Shown here: piece by piece, positions 41,699 to 50,095 of the stretch | How positions within the stretch are numbered: position 1 is the first letter of the stretch | Layout of the letters: every line of letters starts with the position of its first letter | DNA from: Haloferax prahovense DSM 18310 | GTDB taxonomy: Archaea > Halobacteriota > Halobacteria > Halobacteriales > Haloferacaceae | Direction: 5' to 3' | Assembly (NCBI RefSeq): GCF_000336815.1 | Contig: NZ_AOLG01000047.1 | Span: forward strand, 240,136-304,135 | Length of the DNA stretch: 64,000 bases | Position numbers and translations under genes: made by a program | The notes under the pieces: model-generated | The model's input: the letters and a program-made list of their open reading frames with translations, nothing else | What the model was told of the DNA's origin: nothing | Databases searched by the model: none

Positions 41699-42601
41699 AT
41701 GACAAAGGGGCCAGAAGATTTCTTTTCAGAACACGAGATGGAGGTGATAAAAAGCGAATCAATGAGATGGGGAGTCGAAGTAGACTACCACCAAGTAATC
41801 GAGGAAATGCAGAGTGTCGGATTTTATCTTGAAGACTGGGAGTCGCACCCAAGTGAATTTCTCAATCTCCCTCTCGAGACCCAGTTAGCAATAACGTTCC
41901 GAACGATGAGGCAACCTCACAAAAAGGTTGAGCAGTACCTTATCAAAAACCACAAAAAAACAATACAGTCCGGTCTCAGCCTAATCAAGGGATACGACGA
42001 ATACTGGCGTTTTGAACCGTGTATCCTGAAATTACGAGAGATGGACCACGACTCACTGACATACTTATTGGAATATCTTGAGTCATTTTTTGAGACGGAC
42101 TACTTCCACACGTTGAACCAACATAAGACAGTGGTACTCGACAAGCGAGAATATTGGAATCAAGATGAGACCAGTTCACAGAACACCATTCTTGGAAAAG
42201 AGATTTTCAACGAAGCATCGAGTCTGTTTGAGTCCGGATTTCCAAACTTGCTGGCAATGAAGCGGATTCTTGACGGAGAATGTCCAAAAAACGATGACCT
42301 GCAAAATCTCAGGGCATCCTCAGTCAGACGAGAATTAACTGATCGAGATGACGCTAATAGTGCCTATTTTGACCTGATCGTTGAGGGATATGATAACCAA
42401 TTACGGAATGCGATGGCGCACGGGAGTTTCTTGAATGACCCGTCCAATAAGGAAATTCGAATCCCCACTAGAAATCTAACGTACTCGTATGAGCAATTCA
42501 ATAATGCAGTCGCTGCAGCAATAGCAAACTCTGTCTTTTTAACTGGACTTTTCTATGCACTTGTACAGGAGAGTTGCTCACCTGAGACGGAGCATTCCTG
42601 A
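41699..42601 (+). CDS. HEPN-like protein, RNase candidate
   Basis: 300 residues, largely helical, soluble. In the C-terminal region QLRNAMAHGSF gives an R-x4-H motif (Arg near 236, His near 241), the catalytic signature of HEPN ribonucleases, within a helix bundle (YFDLIVEGYDNQLRN, NNAVAAAIANSVFLTGLFY). The N-terminal 180 residues are unassigned. HEPN proteins often act as toxins or abortive-infection effectors. It is the last gene before the right junction and AT-rich. Moderate confidence in the HEPN call. Confidence 0.65.
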   Translation: MTKGPEDFFSEHEMEVIKSESMRWGVEVDYHQVIEEMQSVGFYLEDWESHPSEFLNLPLETQLAITFRTMRQPHKKVEQYLIKNHKKTIQSGLSLIKGYDEYWRFEPCILKLREMDHDSLTYLLEYLESFFETDYFHTLNQHKTVVLDKREYWNQDETSSQNTILGKEIFNEASSLFESGFPNLLAMKRILDGECPKNDDLQNLRASSVRRELTDRDDANSAYFDLIVEGYDNQLRNAMAHGSFLNDPSNKEIRIPTRNLTYSYEQFNNAVAAAIANSVFLTGLFYALVQESCSPETEHS

Positions 42602-42671
42602 TACGCCCAAATTCAACGGTGTATGTGAACACGAATGAAATGTCGGAGTCTCGTGTTTGACGAGGTGATCT

Positions 42672-42715
42672 ATACTAGCACATTTCGACCTTTCTGTTAT
42701 CACGGACAACCTTCA
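42672..42715. repeat. Palindromic repeat family, copy D (left half)
   Basis: ATACTAGCACATTTCGACC at 42672-42690 is identical to the left half of copy B over 18 bases; the right half (TTATCACGGACAACC) has diverged. It lies 118 nt from the right junction. Confidence 0.65.
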
Positions 42716-42832
42716 CACGACCGCTCACCTTGGTTGGTCCAATTCCTATTGACAGACCCACAACAATACCTAGTCAGTATCATCTTCCAGCAAAGAGTTC
42801 CGGTATGTTGTGAAAATGTTGTACAATGACGA

Positions 42833-42862
42833 ATGATGCGCAACATGTTCGGCTCCGAATAG
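42833..42862 (+). other. Right attachment site (attR): displaced original end of secY
   Basis: ATGATGCGC followed by AACATGTTCGGCTCCGAATAG encodes MMRNMFGSE-stop, the homologue of the SecY C-terminus MMRQMFGSE. Codons are the GC-rich ones of the host (TTC, TCC). The sequence to its right is chromosomal, with no element features. It is a 10-codon gene remnant without promoter or start and marks the element boundary. Confidence 0.85.
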
Positions 42863-43027
42863 CGGGCACCGACGCGCTTGACTGCCGCCGCACGCTCGCG
42901 GCGAACGTCACTTCCACATCACCTCATTTCTGACGCGCTCGCACCGAGAGCGGCGCGGCCGCCTCGGATCGCCCGTACCGCCGGACAATCCGGTCACTTT
43001 TGACTGCCGCCGCCGGAACAGCGGGGT

Positions 43028-43750
43028 ATGCACGAGGGGCGACTCGCAGTCGACATCGAGACGGCCAGCCCGAACGGCCCGCCGAGCGACTTCCGGAACA
43101 CCGACGACTTCGAGTTGGTCGCCGTCGGCCTCGGCCACCGTGGCGACGGCGACGACCCCGAGGTCGAAGTCGAAGTGCTCCTCCGCGACGGCGACTGGTC
43201 GCTTGAACACACCGCCGACCTCCTCCGACGGGTCGTCGAGTGGTGCGAGGCGCGCGACGAGGGCGTCGTCACCTACAACGGCGAGTACTTCGACGAACAC
43301 CACCTCCGCGCGTGGGCCGACCGCGTCGCCGACGCCGGCGTCTGGGCGGACGCGCCGCGTCGAATCGACGCGCTGTTCGCCGACCACGTCGACCTCGGAA
43401 CCCTCGCCGCGGACGCGTACCCGGAGGCGGTCCGTCCGAACCGCGACATTCCGGCGCTGTGGAAGGCGTGCAAGGAAGCCGGCGTCGACCAGCCGACCGT
43501 CTGGTACGACGACTACGACCTCCCGGCGGGCTACCTCGAACGCCTCGGCATCGAGGACGGCCACGTCAAGGGAGCCCACGTCGGGGAGGCGTTGGGCGAG
43601 GCGTACGTCGACGGCGTGGTCGCGGGGCTCGACCACACGCGGACGCACGCCGAACTCACTCGGCTCCTCGTCGACTACGCCGCCGGTGACATCGAACCGC
43701 TGTTTTCGCTCCACGACGCGCTCCGCCGGGCCGACGCGAGCGCGGACTGA
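43028..43750 (+). CDS. DEDDy-type 3'-5' exonuclease (RNase H-like)
   Basis: 240 residues. Exo I LAVDIETASP (Asp9, Glu11), Exo II VVTYNGEYFDEHHLR (Asp near 88) and Exo III YAAGDIEPLF (Tyr-x3-Asp near 218) give the four acidic residues plus tyrosine of DEDDy exonucleases, as in PolB proofreading domains and the predicted archaeal PolB-like 3'-5' exonuclease family. No polymerase domain. It is the first host gene right of the element, so its promoter is now separated from secY by 37 kb. Confidence 0.88.
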   Translation: MHEGRLAVDIETASPNGPPSDFRNTDDFELVAVGLGHRGDGDDPEVEVEVLLRDGDWSLEHTADLLRRVVEWCEARDEGVVTYNGEYFDEHHLRAWADRVADAGVWADAPRRIDALFADHVDLGTLAADAYPEAVRPNRDIPALWKACKEAGVDQPTVWYDDYDLPAGYLERLGIEDGHVKGAHVGEALGEAYVDGVVAGLDHTRTHAELTRLLVDYAAGDIEPLFSLHDALRRADASAD

Positions 43751-43851
43751 GTCGTTTCGCCCCTGCCGACCCGGCCCGACGCCGTCGTCGGACCCGCGCG
43801 TCGTCCTGTCTCGCGGCAAACGTTTAGCCGCCGGCAGTCGTATCGCGTGGT

Positions 43852-44208
43852 ATGAACGACCTCGAACCGGCGGCCGCCGTCGAGGAGGCGCTCCGCGGCA
43901 ACGGCATCAGCGTCGAGTCAGTCTCGCTCGACGACGCCGTCTCGCTGACCTATCTCACGGCGTTCCCGGACGTCGAACCCGACCACGGCGAAGTCGGCCG
44001 CGCCGTCACGGCCTTCCTCGACCTCGCTCGCGACGACGAGTTCAACCCGAGGACCGTCGAGGCGACGGTGCTCCGAAGCGAGGGCGACGTGCAGGCGACG
44101 TGGACGCTCGAAGCCGACTGGATTCGCGCGTACAACGACTACTCGCTGGGCGACGAGGAACTGTCCCAACGCGTTCTCGACAGCCTCTACGAGGAGGGAG
44201 ACGCGTGA
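43852..44208 (+). CDS. Haloarchaeal hypothetical protein
   Basis: 118 residues, acidic, soluble: a two-layer alpha/beta pattern (VSLTYLTAFPDVEPDHGEVG, VQATWTLEADWIRAYND). No name recognised. Its TGA overlaps the GTG of the next gene (GTGA at 44205-44208), so it is cotranslated with the hydrolase. Confidence 0.8.
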   Translation: MNDLEPAAAVEEALRGNGISVESVSLDDAVSLTYLTAFPDVEPDHGEVGRAVTAFLDLARDDEFNPRTVEATVLRSEGDVQATWTLEADWIRAYNDYSLGDEELSQRVLDSLYEEGDA

Positions 44209-45146
44209 GTGCGTGGCGTCACCGCGGCGAGCCCTCCGCCGCGCGCGGCCCGCGTCGGCCCTCGCACTTCGAGTACTCGCGCGTCTCGCTGACCTTCGAG
44301 AGCGAGGGGACGAACTGCGCGGGCTGGCTCTATCGCCCCGACGGCGTCGAGTCGCCGCCGGTAGTCGTCATGGCGGGCGAACTCGCGGCGGAGCGTCGCT
44401 TCGGGCTTCGACCCTACGCCGAGCGACTGGCCGAGGCGGGCTACGCGGCGTTCCTCTTCGACTACCGGAACACCGGTGACTCCGACGGGGAGCCCCGGAA
44501 TCTCGTAGCCCCCGACTCGCAGGTCGCCGACTGGCACGCCGCGCTCGACGGACTCCGCGGGCGCGACGAAATCGACTCGCGCTCGCTCGTCCTCTGGGGT
44601 GCGGGGCTCTCCGGCGGCTACGCGCTCCGCGCGGCGGCCGAAGACGGTCGGGTCGCCGCGGTCGTCGCCCAGAACCCCATGCTCGACGGAAAGGCGGTCA
44701 CGCGGGGCCGAGGCGTCAAAGGGACGCTCGCGACGGTCGCGGCCGCCGTTCGCGACAAACTCCAGTCGCGGCTCCTCGGCCCGTATCGCGTCCCCGTCGT
44801 CGGCGACGGCTCGTCGATGGCGGTCTTCGAGGACCCCGGCGTGCGCGCCGCCTACCGCGACCTCGTGCCGCCGGGGAGCGCGTGGCGCGACGAGACGCCC
44901 GCTCGGCTGTTCCTCTCGCTGCTCCGCTACCGGGCGCTCCCCGACCCGGAGGCCGTCACCTGCCCGACGCTCCTCGTCTCGGGGGCGCGCGATGACCTCG
45001 CGCCCGCCGACGCGGTGGCCGACCTCGCCGACGAGCTACCGGAGTCGACGCTGGTCGAACTCCCCGCCGGCCACTTCGACCACTACGACCGGGCGTTCGA
45101 ACAGACGTTCGGCCACCTCCTGTCGTTCCTCCGAACGGTTCGCTGA
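44205..45146 (+). CDS. Alpha/beta hydrolase
   Basis: 313 residues from GTG 44205. Catalytic elements: nucleophile elbow WGAGLSGGYAL (Gly-Leu-Ser-Gly-Gly, Ser near 144), acid in LLVSGARDDLAPADAV, and His in LPAGHFDHYD near the C-terminus. The fold resembles dienelactone hydrolase and uncharacterised esterase/lyase families. The long frame upstream of 44205 is the shadow of the genes before it. Substrate unknown. Confidence 0.85.
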   Translation: MSAWRHRGEPSAARGPRRPSHFEYSRVSLTFESEGTNCAGWLYRPDGVESPPVVVMAGELAAERRFGLRPYAERLAEAGYAAFLFDYRNTGDSDGEPRNLVAPDSQVADWHAALDGLRGRDEIDSRSLVLWGAGLSGGYALRAAAEDGRVAAVVAQNPMLDGKAVTRGRGVKGTLATVAAAVRDKLQSRLLGPYRVPVVGDGSSMAVFEDPGVRAAYRDLVPPGSAWRDETPARLFLSLLRYRALPDPEAVTCPTLLVSGARDDLAPADAVADLADELPESTLVELPAGHFDHYDRAFEQTFGHLLSFLRTVR

Positions 45147-45217
45147 CGGGGGACAAGTCACCCCGTTGAACGCTCGCGCGAACCATTATGTCCTCGCCCG
45201 GCCTATACCACACAGAA

Positions 45218-45709
45218 ATGTCCACATCCACACGTTTCGTCTCGTTGTTCCTCGCCGTCGCGCTCGTCGCGGTGGCCGCGTCCGCGCCGGTGTTCGCACA
45301 GGAGTCCGAGACGCCGAGCGACGAGGAGATGCAACAGCTCCTCGAAGAGGGCGTCGCGCTGTACAACGACAACGTCGAACAGCTCGACGTCTCGTTCGCC
45401 CGAAGCCTCATCGCGGGGAAGACGGTGAACGTCTACGTCGAAGACGGCGACGAGACGCACGTGTTCTCGGCGTCGGTGCAAGACGACATGCGCATCGACG
45501 ACATCTCGACCGGTCCCAACGACGAGGCGTCGACTCGAATCACGACGGACCGACAGACCCTCGAAACCATCGCCGACTCGTCTGACCCGCTCGCCGAGGT
45601 TCAAGACGCTCTCGCCGACGATCGCATCCGCGTCTCCGGCGAACGGGGTCACCCCGTCGACCAGGTCGTCTGGACCGTCGCCAACACGTTCAAGGGCTTC
45701 TTCCTCTGA
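45218..45709 (+). CDS. Secreted haloarchaeal protein
   Basis: 163 residues from ATG 45218 with a Sec signal peptide (FVSLFLAVALVAVAASAPVFA, cleavage after about residue 27). The mature part is acidic, with an alpha/beta pattern (ARSLIAGKTVNVYVEDGD, TTDRQTLETIADSSD). A TATA-like ATTATG lies about 28 nt upstream. Function unknown. Confidence 0.8.
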   Translation: MSTSTRFVSLFLAVALVAVAASAPVFAQESETPSDEEMQQLLEEGVALYNDNVEQLDVSFARSLIAGKTVNVYVEDGDETHVFSASVQDDMRIDDISTGPNDEASTRITTDRQTLETIADSSDPLAEVQDALADDRIRVSGERGHPVDQVVWTVANTFKGFFL

Positions 45710-45801
45710 ACACGGGCAGAACCGAACTTCGTCCGACCCCGTCTTTTCTCCGCGTCATCGCGTCCGTAACCCACTTTGCCGCCTCCCCCGTCTCTCCGTC
45801 G

Positions 45802-47043
45802 ATGACGTTCACGCGCACGGTCGAACTCGACGGCCACATCATCGACTCGGGGATGATGCAACAGGCCATGGGCATCGTGATGGACCTCGGGGGGGACTTC
45901 GACGTCGAGCAGTTCGACGTCGGCCGGCAGAAAGACGAGACCTCCTACTGCCGGATGTCGGTGTCCGCGGACGACCGCGAGACGCTCCAGGAGATACTGC
46001 ACGAACTCCACCAAATCGGCGCGAACCTCACTGACCCCGTCGACGCGCGCGTCGAGGCCTCGCCCGCCGACCGGGTCGTCCCCGTGGGCTTTTACTCGAC
46101 GACGAACCACCCGACCGACGTTCGGTATCAAGGCGAGTGGCTCCCGGTCGAGGACATCGAGATGGACTGCGCGATAGTCGTCGAGGAGACCGACGACGGC
46201 CCGCGGGCCTACACGAAGGTCCTCAACGGCATCGAGGAGGGCGACCTCGTCGTCACCGACGAGGCGGGGATTCGCGTCAAGCCGCCGGAGCGCCCCCGAG
46301 ACGCCTCCGGTCCCTTCGGGTTCATGCAGGGCGGCGTCTCCTCGGAGCGACCGTCGGAGTCGCTCATCGGCGAGGTGGCCGACGCGCTCCGCGAGACCAA
46401 AGCCGATGGCGGGAACGTCCTCGTCGTCGCCGGGCCGGCGCTCATCCACTCGGGCGGCGGCGACGCCCTCGCAGAACTCGTCCGCGAGGGCTACGTGGAC
46501 ATGATTTCCGCCGGTAACGGCTTCGCCACCCACGACATCGAACGCGGGCTGTACGGCACCTCTCTCGGGATGGACATGGAGACGATGGAACACCCCCGAA
46601 AGGGACACAAACACCACATCTACACCATCAGCGAGGTCATCCGCGCCGGCGGTATCGCCGAGGCCGTCGAGGAGGGACTCATCAAAGAGGGCGTGATGTA
46701 CGAGTGCGTGAAAAACGACGTGCCGTACGTCCTCGCGGGGTCGATTCGAGACGACGGCCCGCTTCCGGACACCATCACCGACACCATCGAGGCGCAGAAC
46801 GCCATCCGCGAGCAGGCCCACCGCGCCGACATGGTGCTCATGCTCTCGACGCTCCTGCACTCGGTCGCCGTCGGCAACTGCTTGCCCTCGACGGCGAAGA
46901 CCGTCTGCGTGGACATCAACCCCGCGACCGTCACGCAACTGCTCGACCGCGGCTCCTCGCAGGCCATCGGCATGGTCACGGACATCGGGACGTTCGTGCC
47001 GACGCTCGCCGAGAAGGTGCTCGAAGCCGACGGCGAGAGCTGA
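45802..47043 (+). CDS. TIGR00300 (LOR/SDH-region) family enzyme, archaeal ornithine cyclodeaminase candidate
   Basis: 413 residues. The N-terminal domain (FTRTVELDGHIIDSGMMQQA) and a C-terminal Rossmann-like domain (GGNVLVVAGPALIHSGGGDA, ISAGNGFATHDIE) are the two parts of TIGR00300 proteins. As I recall, members have been assigned as NAD-dependent archaeal ornithine cyclodeaminases unrelated to the usual Mu-crystallin type, giving proline from ornithine. That role is from memory; the family call is firm. Confidence 0.85.
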   Translation: MTFTRTVELDGHIIDSGMMQQAMGIVMDLGGDFDVEQFDVGRQKDETSYCRMSVSADDRETLQEILHELHQIGANLTDPVDARVEASPADRVVPVGFYSTTNHPTDVRYQGEWLPVEDIEMDCAIVVEETDDGPRAYTKVLNGIEEGDLVVTDEAGIRVKPPERPRDASGPFGFMQGGVSSERPSESLIGEVADALRETKADGGNVLVVAGPALIHSGGGDALAELVREGYVDMISAGNGFATHDIERGLYGTSLGMDMETMEHPRKGHKHHIYTISEVIRAGGIAEAVEEGLIKEGVMYECVKNDVPYVLAGSIRDDGPLPDTITDTIEAQNAIREQAHRADMVLMLSTLLHSVAVGNCLPSTAKTVCVDINPATVTQLLDRGSSQAIGMVTDIGTFVPTLAEKVLEADGES

Positions 47044-47110
47044 GCGGGTCGCGTCGTGCGCCCCCGTCTGACGTGTCTATTATGACCCCGGGTGGCCTCT
47101 CGTGTCCTGT

Positions 47111-47839
47111 ATGCAACCCACAGCAGCGCGAGTGCTTCTCGCGGCACTCATGGTTCTCCTCGCCGGGTGCGGGGGCGGCGTCGGCGGCGACGCCACGACC
47201 GCAACCGACGCATCGACGGGTGCGACAGACGCGACCGCGACAGCCACCGACGGCGAATCGGCCGACCAGAGCGGCGACGGCGACGCCGAACGGGCCTCGT
47301 TTTCGTTCAACGGGACGTGGGACCAGCGGTACCGGACCGGGCAGTACTACCGCTACGACATCACGAGTCCGAGCATCGATGGCACCGCTACCTACGAGTG
47401 GGAGGTCGTCTCCGCGACCGACGACGAGGTGACGATTCGGACGAAACTGGTCACGCCCAACACGACGAGCGAGCAGACCGTGAGCGCGCCGCCGGACGAG
47501 ATTTACGGCGAACTCGCCGGAAGCCCGTCGGGGTCGGTCGCTACCATCGGCTTCGACTCGCCGTACTACAGCGGGGTCGACGGCGAGACGCTCCGCGTCG
47601 GCGACGGCTGGGAGGCCTCGGGCGAAAACGGCAACGTGAGCTTCAAAGTCGAGGAGATATCCACCTACGCCGGCCTGGAGTGCGCGAACTTCGTCGTCCG
47701 GACGAACGGGAGCGTCTTCTGGGAGAGCTGCGTCACGCCGGAGAGCCCGCTGCCGGGCTACATGGCGTTCTACGAGGAGGAAGGCGACGAAGAGCCCGCG
47801 TTCGAGATGGTGCTCGTCGAGTACCGAGCCGGAGACTAA
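47111..47839 (+). CDS. Sec lipoprotein, unknown function
   Basis: 242 residues from ATG 47111. Signal RVLLAALMVLLAGC with lipobox LAGC (Cys near 20), then a Thr/Ala/Asp-rich linker (residues 28-65) of the type that is O-glycosylated, and a beta-rich domain with N-glycosylation sequons (NGTW, NTTS, NGS). A surface-anchored protein; family unknown. Confidence 0.82.
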   Translation: MQPTAARVLLAALMVLLAGCGGGVGGDATTATDASTGATDATATATDGESADQSGDGDAERASFSFNGTWDQRYRTGQYYRYDITSPSIDGTATYEWEVVSATDDEVTIRTKLVTPNTTSEQTVSAPPDEIYGELAGSPSGSVATIGFDSPYYSGVDGETLRVGDGWEASGENGNVSFKVEEISTYAGLECANFVVRTNGSVFWESCVTPESPLPGYMAFYEEEGDEEPAFEMVLVEYRAGD

Positions 47840-47869
47840 CGCGGCCGCGGGCGACCTCGGACGCGACGA

Positions 47870-48271
47870 TTAGACTTTTTCCAGCGGGACGACCGCCATC
47901 GGGATGTTCGAGTTCAACAGCACGTCCTGTGCCGTGCTGCCGAAGACGATTTTCGAGGTCGGATTGCGCTTTCGGACGCCGATGACGATTTCGTCCGCGT
48001 CCTGTTCGTCGGCGCACTGGAGGATGTCGTCGGCGGCGTCGTTACCGCGGATGTACTGGTGAGTCTCCACGTCCACGAGGTCGCCGAGGCGGGAGACGAC
48101 GACGTTCAGGGCGTCCTCGCCGTCGCGAACGTCCTCGCTGTCGGTCTCGTCGCCGCCGCGGTGGGAGTTGACGACGTGGAGCACGTCGCCGGCGTCGATT
48201 CGTCGCGAGAGATAGTCGCAGACTTCGGCGCTGGTGTGGACCGAGTTCGTCCCGATAACGTATGTTGCCAT
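47870..48271 (-). CDS. Universal stress protein (UspA family)
   Basis: 133 residues, slightly short for UspA. The ATP-binding signature appears as IVIGVRKRNPTSKIVFGSTA followed by QDVLLNSNIPMAVVPL. N-terminus MATYVIGTNSVHTSAEVCDYL. A cytoplasmic nucleotide-binding protein of stress adaptation. Convergent with the 47111 lipoprotein gene. Confidence 0.9.
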   Translation of the reverse strand: MATYVIGTNSVHTSAEVCDYLSRRIDAGDVLHVVNSHRGGDETDSEDVRDGEDALNVVVSRLGDLVDVETHQYIRGNDAADDILQCADEQDADEIVIGVRKRNPTSKIVFGSTAQDVLLNSNIPMAVVPLEKV

Positions 48272-48321
48272 GCCACATATCGCTACGCCGTCCTATAAAA
48301 ATCCACGCCCGACCGCGCTCG

Positions 48322-48480
48322 TCAGGCCTGCTTCATCATCGCCAGCACGTCGTCTCTCGTCATCTCTTTTCCGTGCTCGTCGTGGGCGTGGTGCTGAATC
48401 ACTTTCACGACCTCGTTTCTGTTCTCGGAGGTCACGCTGAACCCGCACGAACACGTCGCCTGTTGCATCGCCTTCGACAT
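48322..48480 (-). CDS. DUF1059 small protein
   Basis: 52 residues from ATG 48480: MSKAMQQATCSCGFSVTSEN with Cys-x-Cys, then VVKVIQHHAHDEHGKEM and a C-terminal helix. The Cys pair and HHA...H pattern are typical of the DUF1059 family, a probable small zinc-binding protein. It lies 50 nt upstream of UspA on the same strand, so they may be cotranscribed. Confidence 0.82.
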   Translation of the reverse strand: MSKAMQQATCSCGFSVTSENRNEVVKVIQHHAHDEHGKEMTRDDVLAMMKQA

Positions 48481-48631
48481 GGTAGCAGAGATAGGCGCCC
48501 CGAGAGCAAAGCGTGTGTTCACACTCGTCGTGACACTCCCGCTGACGGGCGGGTCCCCGCGGCCACGGTGTCTCTGCGGCCGTGGTCTCGCCGTTGTGTC
48601 GCCCGCTCCGCCAACCCATCGGGGACAAAAC

Positions 48632-48659
48632 ATATACCCGACCGTAAATGTCAGTCGGG
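48632..48659 (+). promoter_or_regulatory. TATA box and operator-like inverted repeat before 48661
   Basis: ATATAC (48632-48637) lies about 27 nt before ATG 48661, implying a leaderless transcript. CCCGAC (48637-48642) and GTCGGG (48654-48659) form an inverted repeat filling the space between TATA and start, a position where a repressor would block initiation. Confidence 0.5.
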
Positions 48660-48660
48660 T

Positions 48661-49671
48661 ATGGAAAGAAACGCCCTCCTCACGGCCGGGGCGGTCGGCG
48701 TCGTCGTCGTGGCGCTCGTCGCCGCCGCCGTCGTTCCGGGGGTCGTCGCGGACCCGACCGACGACGGCCCCGTCCGTCCCGGACCGGTGGACGTCGCCGG
48801 CGTCTCCATCGCGGCCGGACAGGCGACGGGGGAGACGGTCACGCTCGAAATCGAGACCAGAATCGACCACCGAGGTAACCCCACGCAGAACGTGAGCGTC
48901 CTCGTCCGCGCCGTCGACGCCGAGTCGGGGCTGTTGACGACGACGCAGGAACTCGACGTCGGGACGCTCTCCAAGGACGGTGAGGTGGCGACGACGACCA
49001 ACCTCACGGTCCCCCGCGAGGGCGGCTACGACATCGAGGTCGTCCTCTACAGCGACGACGAGCGGGTCGACCAGGCGCGAAAGAGCGTCCGCGGCGTCTC
49101 GGCCATCAAGCCGCCGTACCTCCGGTCGACCACCTCGTTCACCGACAGCGAGGCGCTCCCGCCCGTCTCCTTCGCCATCGCCGAGGCCGGCGAGGACCGG
49201 ACGACGCTCGACCTGACGGCGACGCTGACGAACGCCGGCGACGACCCGGCCGAGGACCTCTCGGTGCTGTTCGTCCTCCGGCAGGCCGAATCGAACATCG
49301 TGGCCTCCCGGACGACGGTCGACGCGGGGACCATCGCGGCCGGCCGGACCGAGACGGTGGACGCGTCGGCGAGCGTCCCGAACGACTACAACTACTACAT
49401 CGACGCCGTGTTGCTCCGCGACGGGGTCGTCATCGACACCGCCCGCGGCGCGGCGAACCTGAACCCAACGAGGACGATTAGCGTGAACCAGACCAGAGAG
49501 GACGTGGAACTCCGCGTCGAAGACTTCGAGAACGGCGACGGCGGCGACGCGCCGCAGCGAACCGACTACGAGCGGACCGAGACCTCCTCGGCGGCACCGG
49601 GCTTCGGCCCGATAGTGGCCGTCGTCGGACTTCTCGTGGCCGTCTTCGCCACCCGGAGGTGGTCGAAATGA
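48661..49671 (+). CDS. Surface protein with PGF-CTERM-type sorting signal
   Basis: 336 residues. N-terminal hydrophobic signal (LLTAGAVGVVVVALVAAAVVPG), two or three immunoglobulin-like beta domains (VTLEIETRIDHRGNPTQNVS; RTTLDLTATLTNAGDDPAED), and a C-terminal tripartite signal: PGF within SSAAPGFGPIVAVVGLLVAV followed by RRWSK. PGF-CTERM proteins are cut and lipid-anchored by archaeosortase A. Its stop overlaps the next ATG (ATGA). Function unknown. Confidence 0.85.
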   Translation: MERNALLTAGAVGVVVVALVAAAVVPGVVADPTDDGPVRPGPVDVAGVSIAAGQATGETVTLEIETRIDHRGNPTQNVSVLVRAVDAESGLLTTTQELDVGTLSKDGEVATTTNLTVPREGGYDIEVVLYSDDERVDQARKSVRGVSAIKPPYLRSTTSFTDSEALPPVSFAIAEAGEDRTTLDLTATLTNAGDDPAEDLSVLFVLRQAESNIVASRTTVDAGTIAAGRTETVDASASVPNDYNYYIDAVLLRDGVVIDTARGAANLNPTRTISVNQTREDVELRVEDFENGDGGDAPQRTDYERTETSSAAPGFGPIVAVVGLLVAVFATRRWSK

Positions 49672-50033
49672 GCGACGAGACGCGGACGGAGGGAGCGCAG
49701 TCGACGACTGACGAGCCACCGACGACCGACGATGACGCGTCCGGGGTGGACAGACTTCGAGAGCCCACACCGGACCCGACCGACGAGGAAGAAGGCGAGA
49801 ACCGCGAGTTCGCGGAGCGGATGCGCCGCTACCTCGACTACGCGGTCCTCGCGGGACTGCTGTTGCTCGCGCTCATCGCGGCGCTACAGTTCTACCTCAA
49901 CGCCAGCCAGACCATCACGACGTGGGTGAACCCCGAGTACCGCGCGCCGTTCCAAGCGGCGTTCAACCTCGTGTTGCTCCTCGGGGCGGCGCTCGGCGTC
50001 TCCATCCAGCTTCGCCGGCTGACGAGCGACTGA
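49668..50033 (+). CDS. Two-TM membrane protein
   Basis: 121 residues from ATG 49668, overlapping the surface-protein stop by 4 nt. The first 48 residues are hydrophilic and acidic; hydrophobic segments at about 62-81 (VLAGLLLLALIAALQFYL) and 95-113. Tight coupling suggests it works with the surface protein, possibly in its membrane assembly. Family not recognised. Confidence 0.78.
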   Translation: MSDETRTEGAQSTTDEPPTTDDDASGVDRLREPTPDPTDEEEGENREFAERMRRYLDYAVLAGLLLLALIAALQFYLNASQTITTWVNPEYRAPFQAAFNLVLLLGAALGVSIQLRRLTSD

Positions 50034-50095
50034 GCGGTCGCCGAGGTAGCTCTCGCCACACACACAGTTTTCAGGCCGCCGCCCGACACCTTTGT

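Larger units (their letters stand above)
5401..42841. mobile_element. Integrated element in the 3' end of secY (37.4 kb)
   Basis: Bounded by two copies of the secY 3' end, at 5401-5430 and 42833-42862, which share ATGATGCGC exactly and then differ mainly at synonymous positions. A tyrosine recombinase gene lies just inside the left copy. Inside, base composition is visibly lower in GC, gene orientation is mixed, and content is accessory: ParA partition, regulators, defence genes, hypothetical membrane proteins. Outside, both flanks are conserved GC-rich chromosome. The exact crossover point lies within or close to the 9-bp identity; I infer an integrative plasmid-like element. Confidence 0.9.

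Noticed and set aside
5482-42882. GCGCTTGAC shared by both element ends (5482-5490 and 42874-42882) as att core
   Set aside because: It lies 50-80 nt beyond the secY-end match and has no coding context; the duplicated secY codons explain the boundary better.
43140-44204. Long plus-strand frame upstream of the hydrolase start
   Set aside because: It is the Arg/Ser/Thr-rich shadow of the exonuclease and 43852 genes; the GTG at 44205 marks the real gene.
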